DNA of 64,000 bases from JAHJDR01 sp964609965 (GCA_964609965.1 CAZSTS010000001.1:301822-365821), one strand, 5' to 3'. Numbered from the stretch's first letter, positions 1 to 7,938 are shown. Notes: generated by a model not told the origin, from the letters alone. Numbers and translations are program-made.

Positions 1-2
1 GA

Positions 3-2771
3 GGTGTGGTTCTAGAAAACCTCACTACATCTAAGTCATTTGATTCGAACGCGAGTATTTCTGTACCAAAACTCACAAGTTCTACACAAAGATACGTGAC
101 CCTAAACAATACAAACCTAAAATACCTCGCAGCAAGTTCGCCTCAAATCAAATATGCTATTGACTCCTCTGTTTCAGGAACAGCCTCACTCATTGATTTG
201 GAAGGAAACGTAATAGAAACAAGTGACTTTAATGGTGAGTTTAGTTTTACAAATACTCTAGAAGGAACCTATCTAGTAAAAGTAGTTATTGCTAAACCTA
301 CAGGCCTTGCCAACTTGATGATAAAAACCTTTGTCGATGTTTCAGCAGGAGGAACAACCGTTGCAGTTCCTAATCCCCTTTCAACTGTTGTTGTCGAAAA
401 AGCCATAGAAACAGGAAATGAACACGGCATTGTTGGTGACTCATTAAATGGTTTTAACCTTAGTATGATGATATCAATAATTGATGATTGTTTCGGATCT
501 CAATACTACTCCAAAGGAATAGATGACAAATTAGAGGCCAGTAATCTTGCAGACTCAAATGGCATTCCTTATGACTTGGCTACAATCGCTGATATGTTTG
601 AAGACCTGCCAGACTCCTGCAAAACACTTGGCTACACATCATTTGCTCGCGGCAAACTTTTGGCTGCTGGTAAGGATTTTAAAAAAGTCACACAAGCCTT
701 GGGTGAAATCTTTCTTCAATTAGGTTTTATTGTTATGCCTGATCAGCATGAATCCGTCCTCACTGAAACCCTTGGAGATTATGCGGTAGAAAATTATTGC
801 CAAGACCCTCAAGGTTGTGATGGCAGTGAAGAATGGAAAAAGCCTCTCGATCACACTGTCTTTGTACCCACAAGCTTTGAAAAAAATAGAAACCACCCAG
901 ATGATGATCCCTGGTATTGGTTACCTATGATTTCGGAATATCGCATTAAATTTCTCGCTCAAGCCTATGTAGATGACTTAACAGTCACTGCTACCCAAAT
1001 ACATAGGGCTATTGTCGATAAAAAAGGTTTATGGATGAGTCTTTGTTTTGAGTCAGGCTTTGGTAGCCAATACTGTTTTGATACAGATGGCAAACCTGCA
1101 TTAAACATGGTCTATGGCCCTGACCACGTAGACCCACTCCTTGATGAAGATGATATACAAGAACCTAGTTGTGCACAAATACTTCCCATTCTTTGTGATC
1201 CTGGAGAAACCATAGATACATTTGCCGCTAAAACCATTAATATGGCTACGATTAAAGAAGATATTATCTTCCAACGAATCCATCTTGATCATAATATCAC
1301 AGGTGGCCCCAATTTATGGGTCGTGTTTGATGGTTGGGATGGCAATAAGGACTCCAAGGCTGTAAAAGTAAACATTAACAGAGGCGATGATTTTGAGATC
1401 ACGTCTGTTGTACAATCTGAGGTTGGTAAATATTACCTTACTCAACGTCACGACACATCTGAAAATGGGACTATTGGTTTTATTAAAGTCGATGACGGTC
1501 GCTGGGTCTCTAAAGATAACGGAGAAGAACTTACATACAACATTGATAATGTCATATTACTAGAGGGTGTATCAGTAAAGGAAACAGGATCAAATATATA
1601 TGGAGGTTCTGTAATAATTAATGACATGCATTTTGGAGTTGTAGGTGATGGTTGGCAGGCTGGATCTAGCCCAATTGAAGTATATATGACGTATGAAAAC
1701 GGTCAGCACTCAGCCGCCCAGATCGATGAAGGTGCTACAGGCACTCCACATTATCTTATGTGGAATGAAGATACGCATGAAAAGGCAGTCGTAAATTTCT
1801 TGAATAGCGAAAATGGTCAATGCGTTTTAGATGATCCTTCAGATGAAGAATCAGAGGCCAACCCCTGTCTTGAGGGGGCTCTCGGAGATATCATTGGGCT
1901 CTTTGAACATGAATACCGTGACATGCATACATATATCTTTAATGGCACAGTGGACAACCCACTCTATGATAGAGAAGCAGATCCCTACTTTGATGATCTT
2001 CCAGACACAGGTAATCTCTGCAACATTGATGCTGACGGTGATGGCAAGCAAGATCCTGGTGACGGCATTCTTTGTACAAAAACTCTTTTAGATAAAAACC
2101 TTTGCGATGCACTTGAAGATACATTTTCATGGCATATCATCCACACAAACTTAGATGCCCCTTACAGTGTCCACGAGGACTACTACAGATGGGCTGAATC
2201 AAAACAATTTGTGCGATTTAATGGAGAAGAAGATGAAGGTGAAGTCCAGACTATTGCGTGCGGGGATTCTTTTGATTGGCGGACCCTGCCACCACATCCA
2301 GATGATAATCAAAACCTCATCCCTCCAGAGAACACTCCTGGTGATTCATTTGACTATATGAAAACCCCAGCCCAAAACGGACTTGTGCCACGCAACTTTA
2401 GGGCCCTTGCCAATGCCTATGCAGTGGGAAGACCCAATGCCATAACCAATTTAGCATCACTGGCCTTTGGAGGACACTCAACAGTTGGTCCTACAACAGA
2501 GTTCAACATCATCGAGGCCTTTGCCATGATCTACACAGCAATCAGTGTAGACACAAATGTGACTGTTGCGGGCTCTCTTCTCTTAGAAGACGCCTTGTAT
2601 GACCACGAAACCATGCAGTACGTGGACTTGGAACTCATTGATGAAATGTTCCATGCCACATTCTATCAACCATGGATGCATAAAGAGGGGGAGCACAAGA
2701 GTGACTATCAAAGGATATTAGAAATTTTTGGAATTAGTGAAGACTACTTGCATGATAAAGGTATTTATTAG
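3..2771 (+). CDS. Large exported hypothetical protein, 5' end cut by the window
   Basis: The frame is open from the first bases, and the protein has neither a signal peptide nor a convincing ribosome-binding site. The first possible start is a GTG at 6, so the real N-terminus probably lies upstream. About 920 residues are visible. Residues 50-100 look like a carboxypeptidase-regulatory-like or transthyretin-like beta sandwich (GTASLIDLEGNV, then FNGEFSF and EGTYLVKV). Near residue 675 an Asp-rich loop, DADGDGKQDPGDG, resembles dockerin or thrombospondin type 3 calcium-binding loops. Several Cys residues suggest an oxidising, extracytoplasmic location. I do not recognise the family. The stop overlaps the convergent gene at 2768 by 4 bp. 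Confidence 0.75.
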   Translation, partial: GVVLENLTTSKSFDSNASISVPKLTSSTQRYVTLNNTNLKYLAASSPQIKYAIDSSVSGTASLIDLEGNVIETSDFNGEFSFTNTLEGTYLVKVVIAKPTGLANLMIKTFVDVSAGGTTVAVPNPLSTVVVEKAIETGNEHGIVGDSLNGFNLSMMISIIDDCFGSQYYSKGIDDKLEASNLADSNGIPYDLATIADMFEDLPDSCKTLGYTSFARGKLLAAGKDFKKVTQALGEIFLQLGFIVMPDQHESVLTETLGDYAVENYCQDPQGCDGSEEWKKPLDHTVFVPTSFEKNRNHPDDDPWYWLPMISEYRIKFLAQAYVDDLTVTATQIHRAIVDKKGLWMSLCFESGFGSQYCFDTDGKPALNMVYGPDHVDPLLDEDDIQEPSCAQILPILCDPGETIDTFAAKTINMATIKEDIIFQRIHLDHNITGGPNLWVVFDGWDGNKDSKAVKVNINRGDDFEITSVVQSEVGKYYLTQRHDTSENGTIGFIKVDDGRWVSKDNGEELTYNIDNVILLEGVSVKETGSNIYGGSVIINDMHFGVVGDGWQAGSSPIEVYMTYENGQHSAAQIDEGATGTPHYLMWNEDTHEKAVVNFLNSENGQCVLDDPSDEESEANPCLEGALGDIIGLFEHEYRDMHTYIFNGTVDNPLYDREADPYFDDLPDTGNLCNIDADGDGKQDPGDGILCTKTLLDKNLCDALEDTFSWHIIHTNLDAPYSVHEDYYRWAESKQFVRFNGEEDEGEVQTIACGDSFDWRTLPPHPDDNQNLIPPENTPGDSFDYMKTPAQNGLVPRNFRALANAYAVGRPNAITNLASLAFGGHSTVGPTTEFNIIEAFAMIYTAISVDTNVTVAGSLLLEDALYDHETMQYVDLELIDEMFHATFYQPWMHKEGEHKSDYQRILEIFGISEDYLHDKGIY

Positions 2772-3730
2772 TCCCTGCTACCAGGAAAAGCTTGCATAAA
2801 CGCAACGAGCAGCCTTCTTTGTTGTGGCGCAGGACTCTCACCAACAAAAGCCATTAGATCTTCTCGCGTCTGATCAATTATATCTGTATTCAACCGCAAA
2901 ACTTCATTACGTATCAGTCGTCTTCCTTCAAACCAAGGACGATTAATGCGCAAAGAATGATTTCTCTGTGCTACATCCACTGCTTGAACAAGAAGCTCTG
3001 GGGCACCTAAGAAAAAATCAAGATGATTGTTAATAAGATCTAAAAAGAAATCACGTCTCGTTGGTGGCATTTCATCGAGAAAATTAGTAGCAGATGGCCT
3101 CAGGAGTTGAATGAGTGTTCCTTTTTCTTGGGGTGTAAGCCTGGCTATCTCTTCATCTGAAAAGAGATTATAAACATAGGTCAAAACCGTTACTTCATGA
3201 GGTGCACGACAGTTTCGTAAGAGCCATGGTAATAATCTGCTCCCTCGCCCTCTTTCATCATATGTCAGCAGTAACCTTTGTAAGGTTGGCATTAGGAATT
3301 TATAGGTTCCTTGACGACTTACTTCATCTGCTTGAGGGTGGTTGGGAATCACATTTTCAACCCTCAATCCTTGAGCTTGATAATGTTCAATTCCTTTATT
3401 CTTACCTTTTATCAAACGTTGTGAAGGATTAACTGAAAAGGCTTCACGAGCAGCAGCTCGAATTGAATGCCGTGCACGAAAGATTGCAACCCCACCGAAA
3501 ACAACAATACCAAAAGCCAGAGCCAAATCACATGAACTCCATGTGTGTTGTGCACGAGCACCAACAGGCTCATGAACAGGAACTACTGTACGAAGCTCTT
3601 GTTCAGCTTCATCTGCTGCAAGTACTTCCGTTCCTTGAAACGCTTGTTTAAATGCAGCACAACCAGCGCCTAAAAGAGCTAAAGACGTACCTGCCACTAT
3701 GGCAGGCGAAGAATAAATTGTTGAACTCAT
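2768..3730 (-). CDS. Hypothetical membrane-anchored protein
   Basis: The 320-residue protein begins at the ATG at 3730, preceded on the minus strand by an AAGAGG ribosome-binding site. The frame stays open further upstream, but that extension has no ribosome-binding site and an atypical composition. Residues 8-25 (rich in Ala, Gly and Leu) and about 65-85 (LALAFGIVVFGGVAIF) form two hydrophobic segments. The remaining 200 residues are soluble, Arg- and Leu-rich and probably helical. No known domain or catalytic motif is visible. The two-helix N-terminus followed by a soluble region resembles in style the protein at 33027-34358. The gene is convergent with the upstream neighbour and overlaps it by 4 bp. 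Confidence 0.6.
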   Translation of the reverse strand: MSSTIYSSPAIVAGTSLALLGAGCAAFKQAFQGTEVLAADEAEQELRTVVPVHEPVGARAQHTWSSCDLALAFGIVVFGGVAIFRARHSIRAAAREAFSVNPSQRLIKGKNKGIEHYQAQGLRVENVIPNHPQADEVSRQGTYKFLMPTLQRLLLTYDERGRGSRLLPWLLRNCRAPHEVTVLTYVYNLFSDEEIARLTPQEKGTLIQLLRPSATNFLDEMPPTRRDFFLDLINNHLDFFLGAPELLVQAVDVAQRNHSLRINRPWFEGRRLIRNEVLRLNTDIIDQTREDLMAFVGESPAPQQRRLLVAFMQAFPGSRD

Positions 3731-3838
3731 ACGGTAACCTCTTGATTTTTCTGTATTTCTATGCACCCTGTTACCGCATTCATTATATCGCATCCTTTTA
3801 GATAAAGTTGCGTAAAAAAACAATCTTATCATAATGAT

Positions 3839-3934
3839 GGACACAGAAGTGTCCGGAAAATTTATTTGAAAAAACCACGAAACTTTTGTTAACCACAAGC
3901 GATATTGGGTTAGAATTCTACAGATTAGAATTCT
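3839..3934. promoter_or_regulatory. Hairpin and repeated palindromes between divergent genes
   Basis: The 297-bp gap between divergent genes holds a perfect 6-bp inverted repeat with an AGAA tetraloop (GGACAC/GTGTCC, 3839-3854). It also holds a 10-bp direct repeat, TTAGAATTCT, at 3910-3919 and 3925-3934, whose core AGAATTCT is itself palindromic. Two phased palindromes 15 bp apart, about 100 bp upstream of the alpha-CTD-like gene at 4028, look like a dimeric operator. No clear -35/-10 pair was identified. Confidence 0.35.
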
Positions 3935-4027
3935 TTATAGGGTGCTACCCGTTCCGATTATGGGCAAATAATCACAGGGTGCAAATCAAAAAATAAAATA
4001 TATCCTCCTCAACGAAAGGATTAGTTT

Positions 4028-4825
4028 ATGCTTACTAGAGCCATACAACAAAGTTTTGCTTCACTTGTAACTCCATTAGAAACCATTGCAGTTCAAGATC
4101 CAGGAGTTCAGCAAGTTATCATACAAGGACTTAATGCTGCACTGAGCGTAACTCCATTTGCAGAAGGCCATAGGGGTCAATATGCTCATCTTACAGGACA
4201 AGATGGTTCTATAGCACCAGCCTTTTTAGCGTGGAATCTGCGGAAAGCTCATGTCGCTCTTGGATACACACCGAATGACCGAGTAATCCTTGAACAAGTG
4301 GCCTTTGATATAACACATACTGACATCCCTCCTGTTGTTGGTATGGTCACATCATCATACTCATACCTGCTTGTAAATTCCGGAAATCCACGTGTGAAAG
4401 ATGGTCGATCCGGCCTAACCTTACCAGGCAGTGTTGTTCACAATGCAAGTTTTCCTTTTGCAAGAGTTCATCAGCAAATTATTCAAGAAGATCGTTTTGA
4501 TCTTGATGCGATTCTCATGCAAGCAGGTGTTAGCTCTGCAGCTGAGTTCAGTGAATTATGGACCAAATTTGATAAAAGCATAGATGAACTAGAATTAAGT
4601 GTAAGAACTAGAAATGCTATTCAAAATGCTAACATTGTTTATATTGGTGAACTTGTGCAAAAAACAGAAGTTGAATTACTCAAAACCAAAAACTTTGGTC
4701 GTAGATCCTTAAATGAGATTAAAGAAGTCCTTGAAGATATGTTTGGCCTTTCACTAGGCATTGATGTTGGAGAGTGGAGAGCACCAAATGTACGACCTGC
4801 TGGCAGTAGTATTCAAGGGCATTAA
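4028..4825 (+). CDS. Stand-alone RNA polymerase alpha-CTD-like protein, paralogue 1
   Basis: This 265-residue protein has two parts. Residues 1-175 form an N-terminal domain I do not recognise, which is not the dimerisation domain of RpoA. Residues 182-250 match the helix-hairpin-helix C-terminal domain of RNA polymerase alpha along its whole length (LSVRTRNAIQNANI, YIGELVQKTEVELLKTKNFG, then LSLGID). The E. coli DNA-contact positions R265, N268 and K298 correspond to R193, N196 and R226, so UP-element-like DNA binding is plausible. RpoA is about 330 residues and lies with ribosomal protein genes; this gene does neither. Two paralogues follow at 5874 and 6840. An accessory transcription regulator is my inference, not a known function. 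Confidence 0.85.
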   Translation: MLTRAIQQSFASLVTPLETIAVQDPGVQQVIIQGLNAALSVTPFAEGHRGQYAHLTGQDGSIAPAFLAWNLRKAHVALGYTPNDRVILEQVAFDITHTDIPPVVGMVTSSYSYLLVNSGNPRVKDGRSGLTLPGSVVHNASFPFARVHQQIIQEDRFDLDAILMQAGVSSAAEFSELWTKFDKSIDELELSVRTRNAIQNANIVYIGELVQKTEVELLKTKNFGRRSLNEIKEVLEDMFGLSLGIDVGEWRAPNVRPAGSSIQGH

Positions 4826-4863
4826 ATTGCTAGTGTATTCTTGATTGCATCTCATCAAATCTT

Positions 4864-4897
4864 ATGGTATTATTATTTTATATTAAGGTAATACCAT
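4864..4897. promoter_or_regulatory. Palindromic operator overlapping the antitoxin start codon
   Basis: A perfect 9-bp inverted repeat, ATGGTATTA (4864-4872) and TAATACCAT (4889-4897), has a 16-bp centre, and its right arm runs into the ATG of the ribbon-helix-helix gene. Such placement is typical of sites through which RHH antitoxins repress their own operon. That role is inferred from position and family. Confidence 0.55.
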
Positions 4898-5177
4898 GAT
4901 ATTTAGCTTTAAACTCAGTCCTGCCCTTTTAGAAAAACTTCAAGTGTGTGCGCAAGATTTCGGTGAATCTAAAGGCACTCTTATCAGACATGCCCTCGAA
5001 GAATATCTCGAAAAGAACAAAGACTTCAAATCCCGCATCAAAAAACTTACAGACAAACTCAAAAAACCTACTAAAAAAACAAAAACAAATTGGGAATCAA
5101 TCTATAATAATACGCGTTGTGATTTAGACGAAGCTCCAGAACAAGAAGTCTTGCGCGTCCGTAGAAGGGGTTTATGA
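4896..5177 (+). CDS. Ribbon-helix-helix antitoxin, VapB/CopG-like
   Basis: The 93-residue basic protein opens with a short beta strand (MIFSFKLSP) and two helices (ALLEKLQVCAQDFG, then KGTLIRHALEEYLEKN), the CopG/RHH arrangement in which the strand reads DNA as a dimer. The Lys-rich remainder is the likely toxin-binding tail. Its stop overlaps the start of the PIN-domain gene in an ATGA junction, so the two are translationally coupled. The inverted repeat at 4864-4897 covers the start codon and suggests autorepression. It is most likely the antitoxin of a type II pair; the exact subfamily is uncertain. Confidence 0.8.
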   Translation: MIFSFKLSPALLEKLQVCAQDFGESKGTLIRHALEEYLEKNKDFKSRIKKLTDKLKKPTKKTKTNWESIYNNTRCDLDEAPEQEVLRVRRRGL

Positions 5178-5620
5178 AAAAAGCCTTTATCGATTCTGAC
5201 GTGTTTATTCGTGACTTGCGTTATCCAAGAGATAAAAAAACAAAAACAAACACACTTTTTCTCAAAAAAGTAAAATCAGGCAAGATTAAAGCCTACACTT
5301 CAATCTTTAATATCTTAGAAATCTGCGGCATTCTTTCTTATAATCTTTCCCAAGAGCAGCTCATAAAACTCTATAGTGAATTTTGTGCTCATTATGGTGT
5401 AAAAATTCTCTTCCCTGCAGATAGCACTGGGAATCTTGACTATGACATTGCCACGATCTTTAAACAAATATCTCACAAGCAATCATTCGGTGATGCTCAA
5501 ATCTCTTATGTCATCGATCGCTTTAAAAACGACATTTCATCATTCATATCCTGGAATGCCAAACACTTTGAGGGTAAGATCCCTTTTCCTTGTTTAACCC
5601 CAGAATCGTATATGAAGTAG
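5174..5620 (+). CDS. PIN-domain ribonuclease toxin, VapC-like
   Basis: The 148-residue protein has the acidic PIN-domain pattern: D7 and D9 in FIDSDVFI, E49 in NILEIC, and D107 in SFGDAQIS. The fourth position, commonly Asp, is N128 in SWNAKHF. PIN toxins are Mg-dependent ribonucleases that cut tRNA or rRNA and are held inactive by the cognate antitoxin. Length is normal for the family. It overlaps the RHH antitoxin gene by 4 bp and is followed immediately by a strong terminator hairpin, so the pair forms a closed two-gene cassette. The cassette lies between paralogues 1 and 2 of the alpha-CTD-like family, as expected if it arrived as a mobile unit. Confidence 0.82.
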   Translation: MKKAFIDSDVFIRDLRYPRDKKTKTNTLFLKKVKSGKIKAYTSIFNILEICGILSYNLSQEQLIKLYSEFCAHYGVKILFPADSTGNLDYDIATIFKQISHKQSFGDAQISYVIDRFKNDISSFISWNAKHFEGKIPFPCLTPESYMK

Positions 5621-5651
5621 GGGCAGGCCCCTGTGCCTACCCGTTTTTTTT
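5617..5651 (+). terminator. Rho-independent terminator of the toxin-antitoxin pair
   Basis: A GC-rich hairpin (GTAGGGGCA pairing imperfectly with TGCCTAC) starts inside the toxin stop codon and is followed at 5644-5651 by eight T residues. This is the classical intrinsic terminator layout on the plus strand. The stem also resembles the GC-rich dispersed palindromes elsewhere in the window, so a repeat may have been recruited as a terminator. Confidence 0.6.
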
Positions 5652-5666
5652 ATGATCGAAATCTTT

Positions 5667-5692
5667 GGGCGACCACAGGGGGTCGCCCCTAC
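5667..5692. repeat. GC-rich palindromic dispersed repeat
   Basis: An 8-bp perfect stem, GGGCGACC/GGTCGCCC, around a 6-base loop is followed by CCTAC. The same layout, a GGGC-type stem followed by CCTAC, recurs at 24509-24534, and related GGGCG units lie at 34598-34695. The rest of the 5621-5873 gap shows no gene. Confidence 0.5.
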
Positions 5693-5873
5693 AAAAACCT
5701 AATTTGCCGTTAGGCAAAACATTACCCCCCCCACGCTGTACCCTGTACGTAGTATGCAAGACACCCCACCCTGTGTACACTCTGAACACGAAAATTGCAC
5801 ATCCAACGCAACATTTTCTCAAATCTCTCTGATAACAAGCTAGACAGTTCGAAGAATTTTATTAGGAGGGAAT

Positions 5874-6638
5874 ATGGTTTCACCTGCTGTTCAAAGTAGT
5901 TTTCCTGCAATAGGAGGCTCGTTAGAGGCAATTGCTGCCCTTGATTCTAGAATTCAGGTTCAGTTCATTGATTCAATGAATACAGCACTTGATTTAGTTA
6001 CCATTGGGGGAGTCCGCAGAAGTCAATTTGCTCATATGACAGGAAAATATTCTGATCCACGTCCAGTTCATCTCACTTGGGATATTAATCAAGAACTTTC
6101 TGCCCTTGGTTTAGCTCCAGGCGATACCCTGCCCGATAGATTACGTTTTGATCTAGCACGTGAAGAGGTTCCACCAGCTGTGGCCATACTCACCGCATCC
6201 TTTACGTACCTCGTCGTAGATTCTAATCAACACGCTATTCAGGATGGTGCATTGGGATTAAATGTACCAAGAAGACTTGGTCACGATCCAAAATTTCCTT
6301 ATGTAAAAGTTCATCAACACCTGACTCATGTAGATCGTTTTGATATGAATAGATTTGTGGCAGATGCATCAGCTGGACTTACACCTGCATCTACTAGTTT
6401 TTGGAATAGCTTAGATAAATGTATAGATGATTTTGAACTAAGTGTAAGAGCTAGTAACTGTCTACAAAATGCCAATATAAAATATGTCGGTGAACTTGTG
6501 CAAAAAACAAGAACTGAATTACGTAAAATAAAGAATTTTGGAAGGAAAACCATAGACGAAGTGGTAGATGTAATTCTCACACCACTGGGTCTTTCCCTTG
6601 ACATGGATGTCCGTGGCTGGACACCGCCTTCTAAATAA
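5874..6638 (+). CDS. Stand-alone RNA polymerase alpha-CTD-like protein, paralogue 2
   Basis: The 254-residue protein is collinear with the one at 4028: a shared N-terminal domain (QFAHMTG, LTWDIN, then HVDRFDM) followed by an alpha-CTD-like domain at residues 181-249. This copy is closest to genuine RpoA. The DNA-contact positions are R192, N195 and K225, LSVRASNCLQNANI preserves the RpoA motif, and the tail RGWTPPSK resembles the E. coli alpha end (NWPPAS). A strong AGGAGGG ribosome-binding site three bases before the ATG fixes the start and suggests high translation. The function is unknown; sequence-dependent promoter binding or an RpoA decoy are inferences. Confidence 0.85.
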   Translation: MVSPAVQSSFPAIGGSLEAIAALDSRIQVQFIDSMNTALDLVTIGGVRRSQFAHMTGKYSDPRPVHLTWDINQELSALGLAPGDTLPDRLRFDLAREEVPPAVAILTASFTYLVVDSNQHAIQDGALGLNVPRRLGHDPKFPYVKVHQHLTHVDRFDMNRFVADASAGLTPASTSFWNSLDKCIDDFELSVRASNCLQNANIKYVGELVQKTRTELRKIKNFGRKTIDEVVDVILTPLGLSLDMDVRGWTPPSK

Positions 6639-6684
6639 ATAAACTCCATTTTTCCCTGGAATCAAAATCCCAGGCTCTAGCATT

Positions 6685-6731
6685 TTGTCCCTCTGGGACA
6701 ACAGCATAAAGCCGGAGACTTCAGTCTCCGG
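6685..6731. repeat. Two adjacent perfect hairpins
   Basis: TTGTCCC/GGGACAA (6685-6701, 3-base loop) and CCGGAGAC/GTCTCCGG (6712-6731, TTCA loop) lie between paralogues 2 and 3. No T-run follows, so they are not convincing terminators. They look like REP-type palindromes, and the first shares a TGTCC/GGACA core with hairpins at 3839, 58768 and 60519. Confidence 0.45.
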
Positions 6732-6839
6732 AACGATTGAGCTGCTTTCTCCAGAAAACAGAAACTCTCATTTTTTAGAAACATTCTCCTTAAATTCACT
6801 AATAATAAATTTGATAAATATCATTTATGGAGAAACGGC

Positions 6840-7436
6840 ATGATTTCAAAGGCTATACAACAACATCTGACTTCATTGGTCGGACCTTTAACAAGTATTT
6901 CTAAGTTTGATAGTGGAGCACAAGAATTAATGATAAGAGGAATGAATGCTGCTCTTGGTATTGGCGTAACTCCATTTTCAGGTAAACATAGGGCTCAATA
7001 TGCTCGTATTGTAGGAGAAGACAGAAGTGCTAAACCTGCCTACCTAGCCTGGAATATTGATAGATCACTAGCAGCTCTTGGATTTTCACCAGGCGACAGA
7101 ATGCCCGCAAGAGTGCATCTAGATTTAATACACGAGGAACTCCCTCCAGTTTTAGCTATAGTCACTCCATCATATTCATTTCTTTTAGCAAACTCTGGAA
7201 ATGAATTTGTCCAAGACGGAGACTTAGGAATTACCCTTCCAGACTCGCTTCCCCATGATGATTCTTTTCCTTTTGTAAGAACTCATCAACTACCTCTCCA
7301 AGCAGATCGCTTTGACCTTCAAACAATCTTGGCCTTAACGGGTTTTTCAGAACTTTCGTTAGAGGACGATTCATTTTCCACTGACAGTGCCTTAATAAAA
7401 AACTTGATAAACCAATCACTGACCTTCTTCATCTAA
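6840..7436 (+). CDS. Alpha-CTD-like family paralogue 3, zero-frame product (N-terminal domain)
   Basis: The zero frame encodes 198 residues matching only the N-terminal domain of the proteins at 4028 and 5874 (RAQYARIVG, YLAWNIDR, PPVLAIVTPSYSFLLANSGN, then ADRFDL). It stops at 7434-7436, just after leaving the region of homology. Homology resumes without a gap in the -1 frame, where two alpha-CTD-like domains follow. The switch point coincides with A AAA AAC at 7397-7403, in the correct phase for tandem slippage. Reading through gives a 348-residue protein ending at 7885. The choices are programmed frameshifting yielding short and long products, a recent one-base deletion in an A run, or a sequencing error. 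The start follows a GGAGA ribosome-binding site. Confidence 0.75.
   Translation: MISKAIQQHLTSLVGPLTSISKFDSGAQELMIRGMNAALGIGVTPFSGKHRAQYARIVGEDRSAKPAYLAWNIDRSLAALGFSPGDRMPARVHLDLIHEELPPVLAIVTPSYSFLLANSGNEFVQDGDLGITLPDSLPHDDSFPFVRTHQLPLQADRFDLQTILALTGFSELSLEDDSFSTDSALIKNLINQSLTFFI
7397..7403 (+). other. Candidate -1 ribosomal frameshift heptamer A AAA AAC
   Basis: In the zero frame the codons read ATA AAA AAC, so the heptamer has the X XXY YYZ phasing used in -1 programmed frameshifting. After slippage the protein reads LDKPITDL, matching FDKSIDEL and LDKCIDDF in the two paralogues. I see no strong stem-loop within about 40 bases downstream and no obvious internal Shine-Dalgarno sequence upstream, which weakens the case. 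A run of six A is also a common site of indels. Confidence 0.4.
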
Positions 7437-7885
7437 TAGAGGATCTTGCCCATAGAAGAATAGCACAAAAGGCTTTTGAGACACTCGAAATCCGTTACAT
7501 TGGTGACCTCATTCAACTCACAGAAAAAGAACTTCTCAAAGCACGTAACTTTGGTCGAAAATCTTTATGGAGTGTGAGAGGCACTCTAAATGAAATGGAT
7601 CTTGATCTTGGAATGTCAAATACAGAAGGTTGGTCACGGCCAGTTCAAGGAAGAGTACATTTTAACAATAAAATAGGAACACTAGATATATCTGTAAAAG
7701 CTGAAACCCTCTGTGCTCAAGCTGGCATTACCTACATCGGTGAACTTGTACAAATGACAGAAAGAAATCTTTTTCATACGAAAATCCTTGGTCGTCATTG
7801 CATATCCGACCTCCGTGAAGCTCTTGCTGAACTAGGACTTAGCCTTAATATGGATGTTCAAGGCTGGACACCGCCAACATCCTAA
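7400..7885 (+). CDS. Paralogue 3, -1 frame extension with two alpha-CTD-like domains
   Basis: This frame has no ATG, GTG or TTG before 7574, so independent translation of the whole piece is unlikely. It encodes two alpha-CTD-like domains in tandem. The first covers about 7403-7630 (RYIGDLIQLTEKELLKARNFGRKSL, split here as RYIGDLIQLTEKELL and KARNFGRKSL). The second covers about 7670-7880 (YIGELVQMTERNLFHTKILG) and ends with GWTPPTS. The first keeps the Lys equivalent to E. coli K298 but not R265. In the second, R265, N268 and K298 are replaced by K, T and H. Both are therefore probably weaker or altered DNA binders, or protein-interaction modules. Confidence 0.65.
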   Translation, partial: KLDKPITDLLHLIEDLAHRRIAQKAFETLEIRYIGDLIQLTEKELLKARNFGRKSLWSVRGTLNEMDLDLGMSNTEGWSRPVQGRVHFNNKIGTLDISVKAETLCAQAGITYIGELVQMTERNLFHTKILGRHCISDLREALAELGLSLNMDVQGWTPPTS

Positions 7886-7938
7886 ATCCTAATCACCCCT
7901 TGATCACATATTTCATTCCCTCTATTATTCCATAAACC

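Noticed and set aside
1101..2361. Opposite-strand and alternate-frame ORFs within the first gene
   Set aside because: They are short, lack ribosome-binding sites and follow the codon phase of the main gene as expected for shadows.
3731..3898. N-terminal extension of the gene ending at 2768 to 3898
   Set aside because: The extension has no ribosome-binding site and an unusual composition, while the ATG at 3730 has a good AAGAGG site directly followed by a hydrophobic N-terminus.
4028..4825. Genuine RpoA subunit
   Set aside because: The N-terminal domain is not the RpoA dimerisation domain, the protein is too short, and no ribosomal protein genes flank it.
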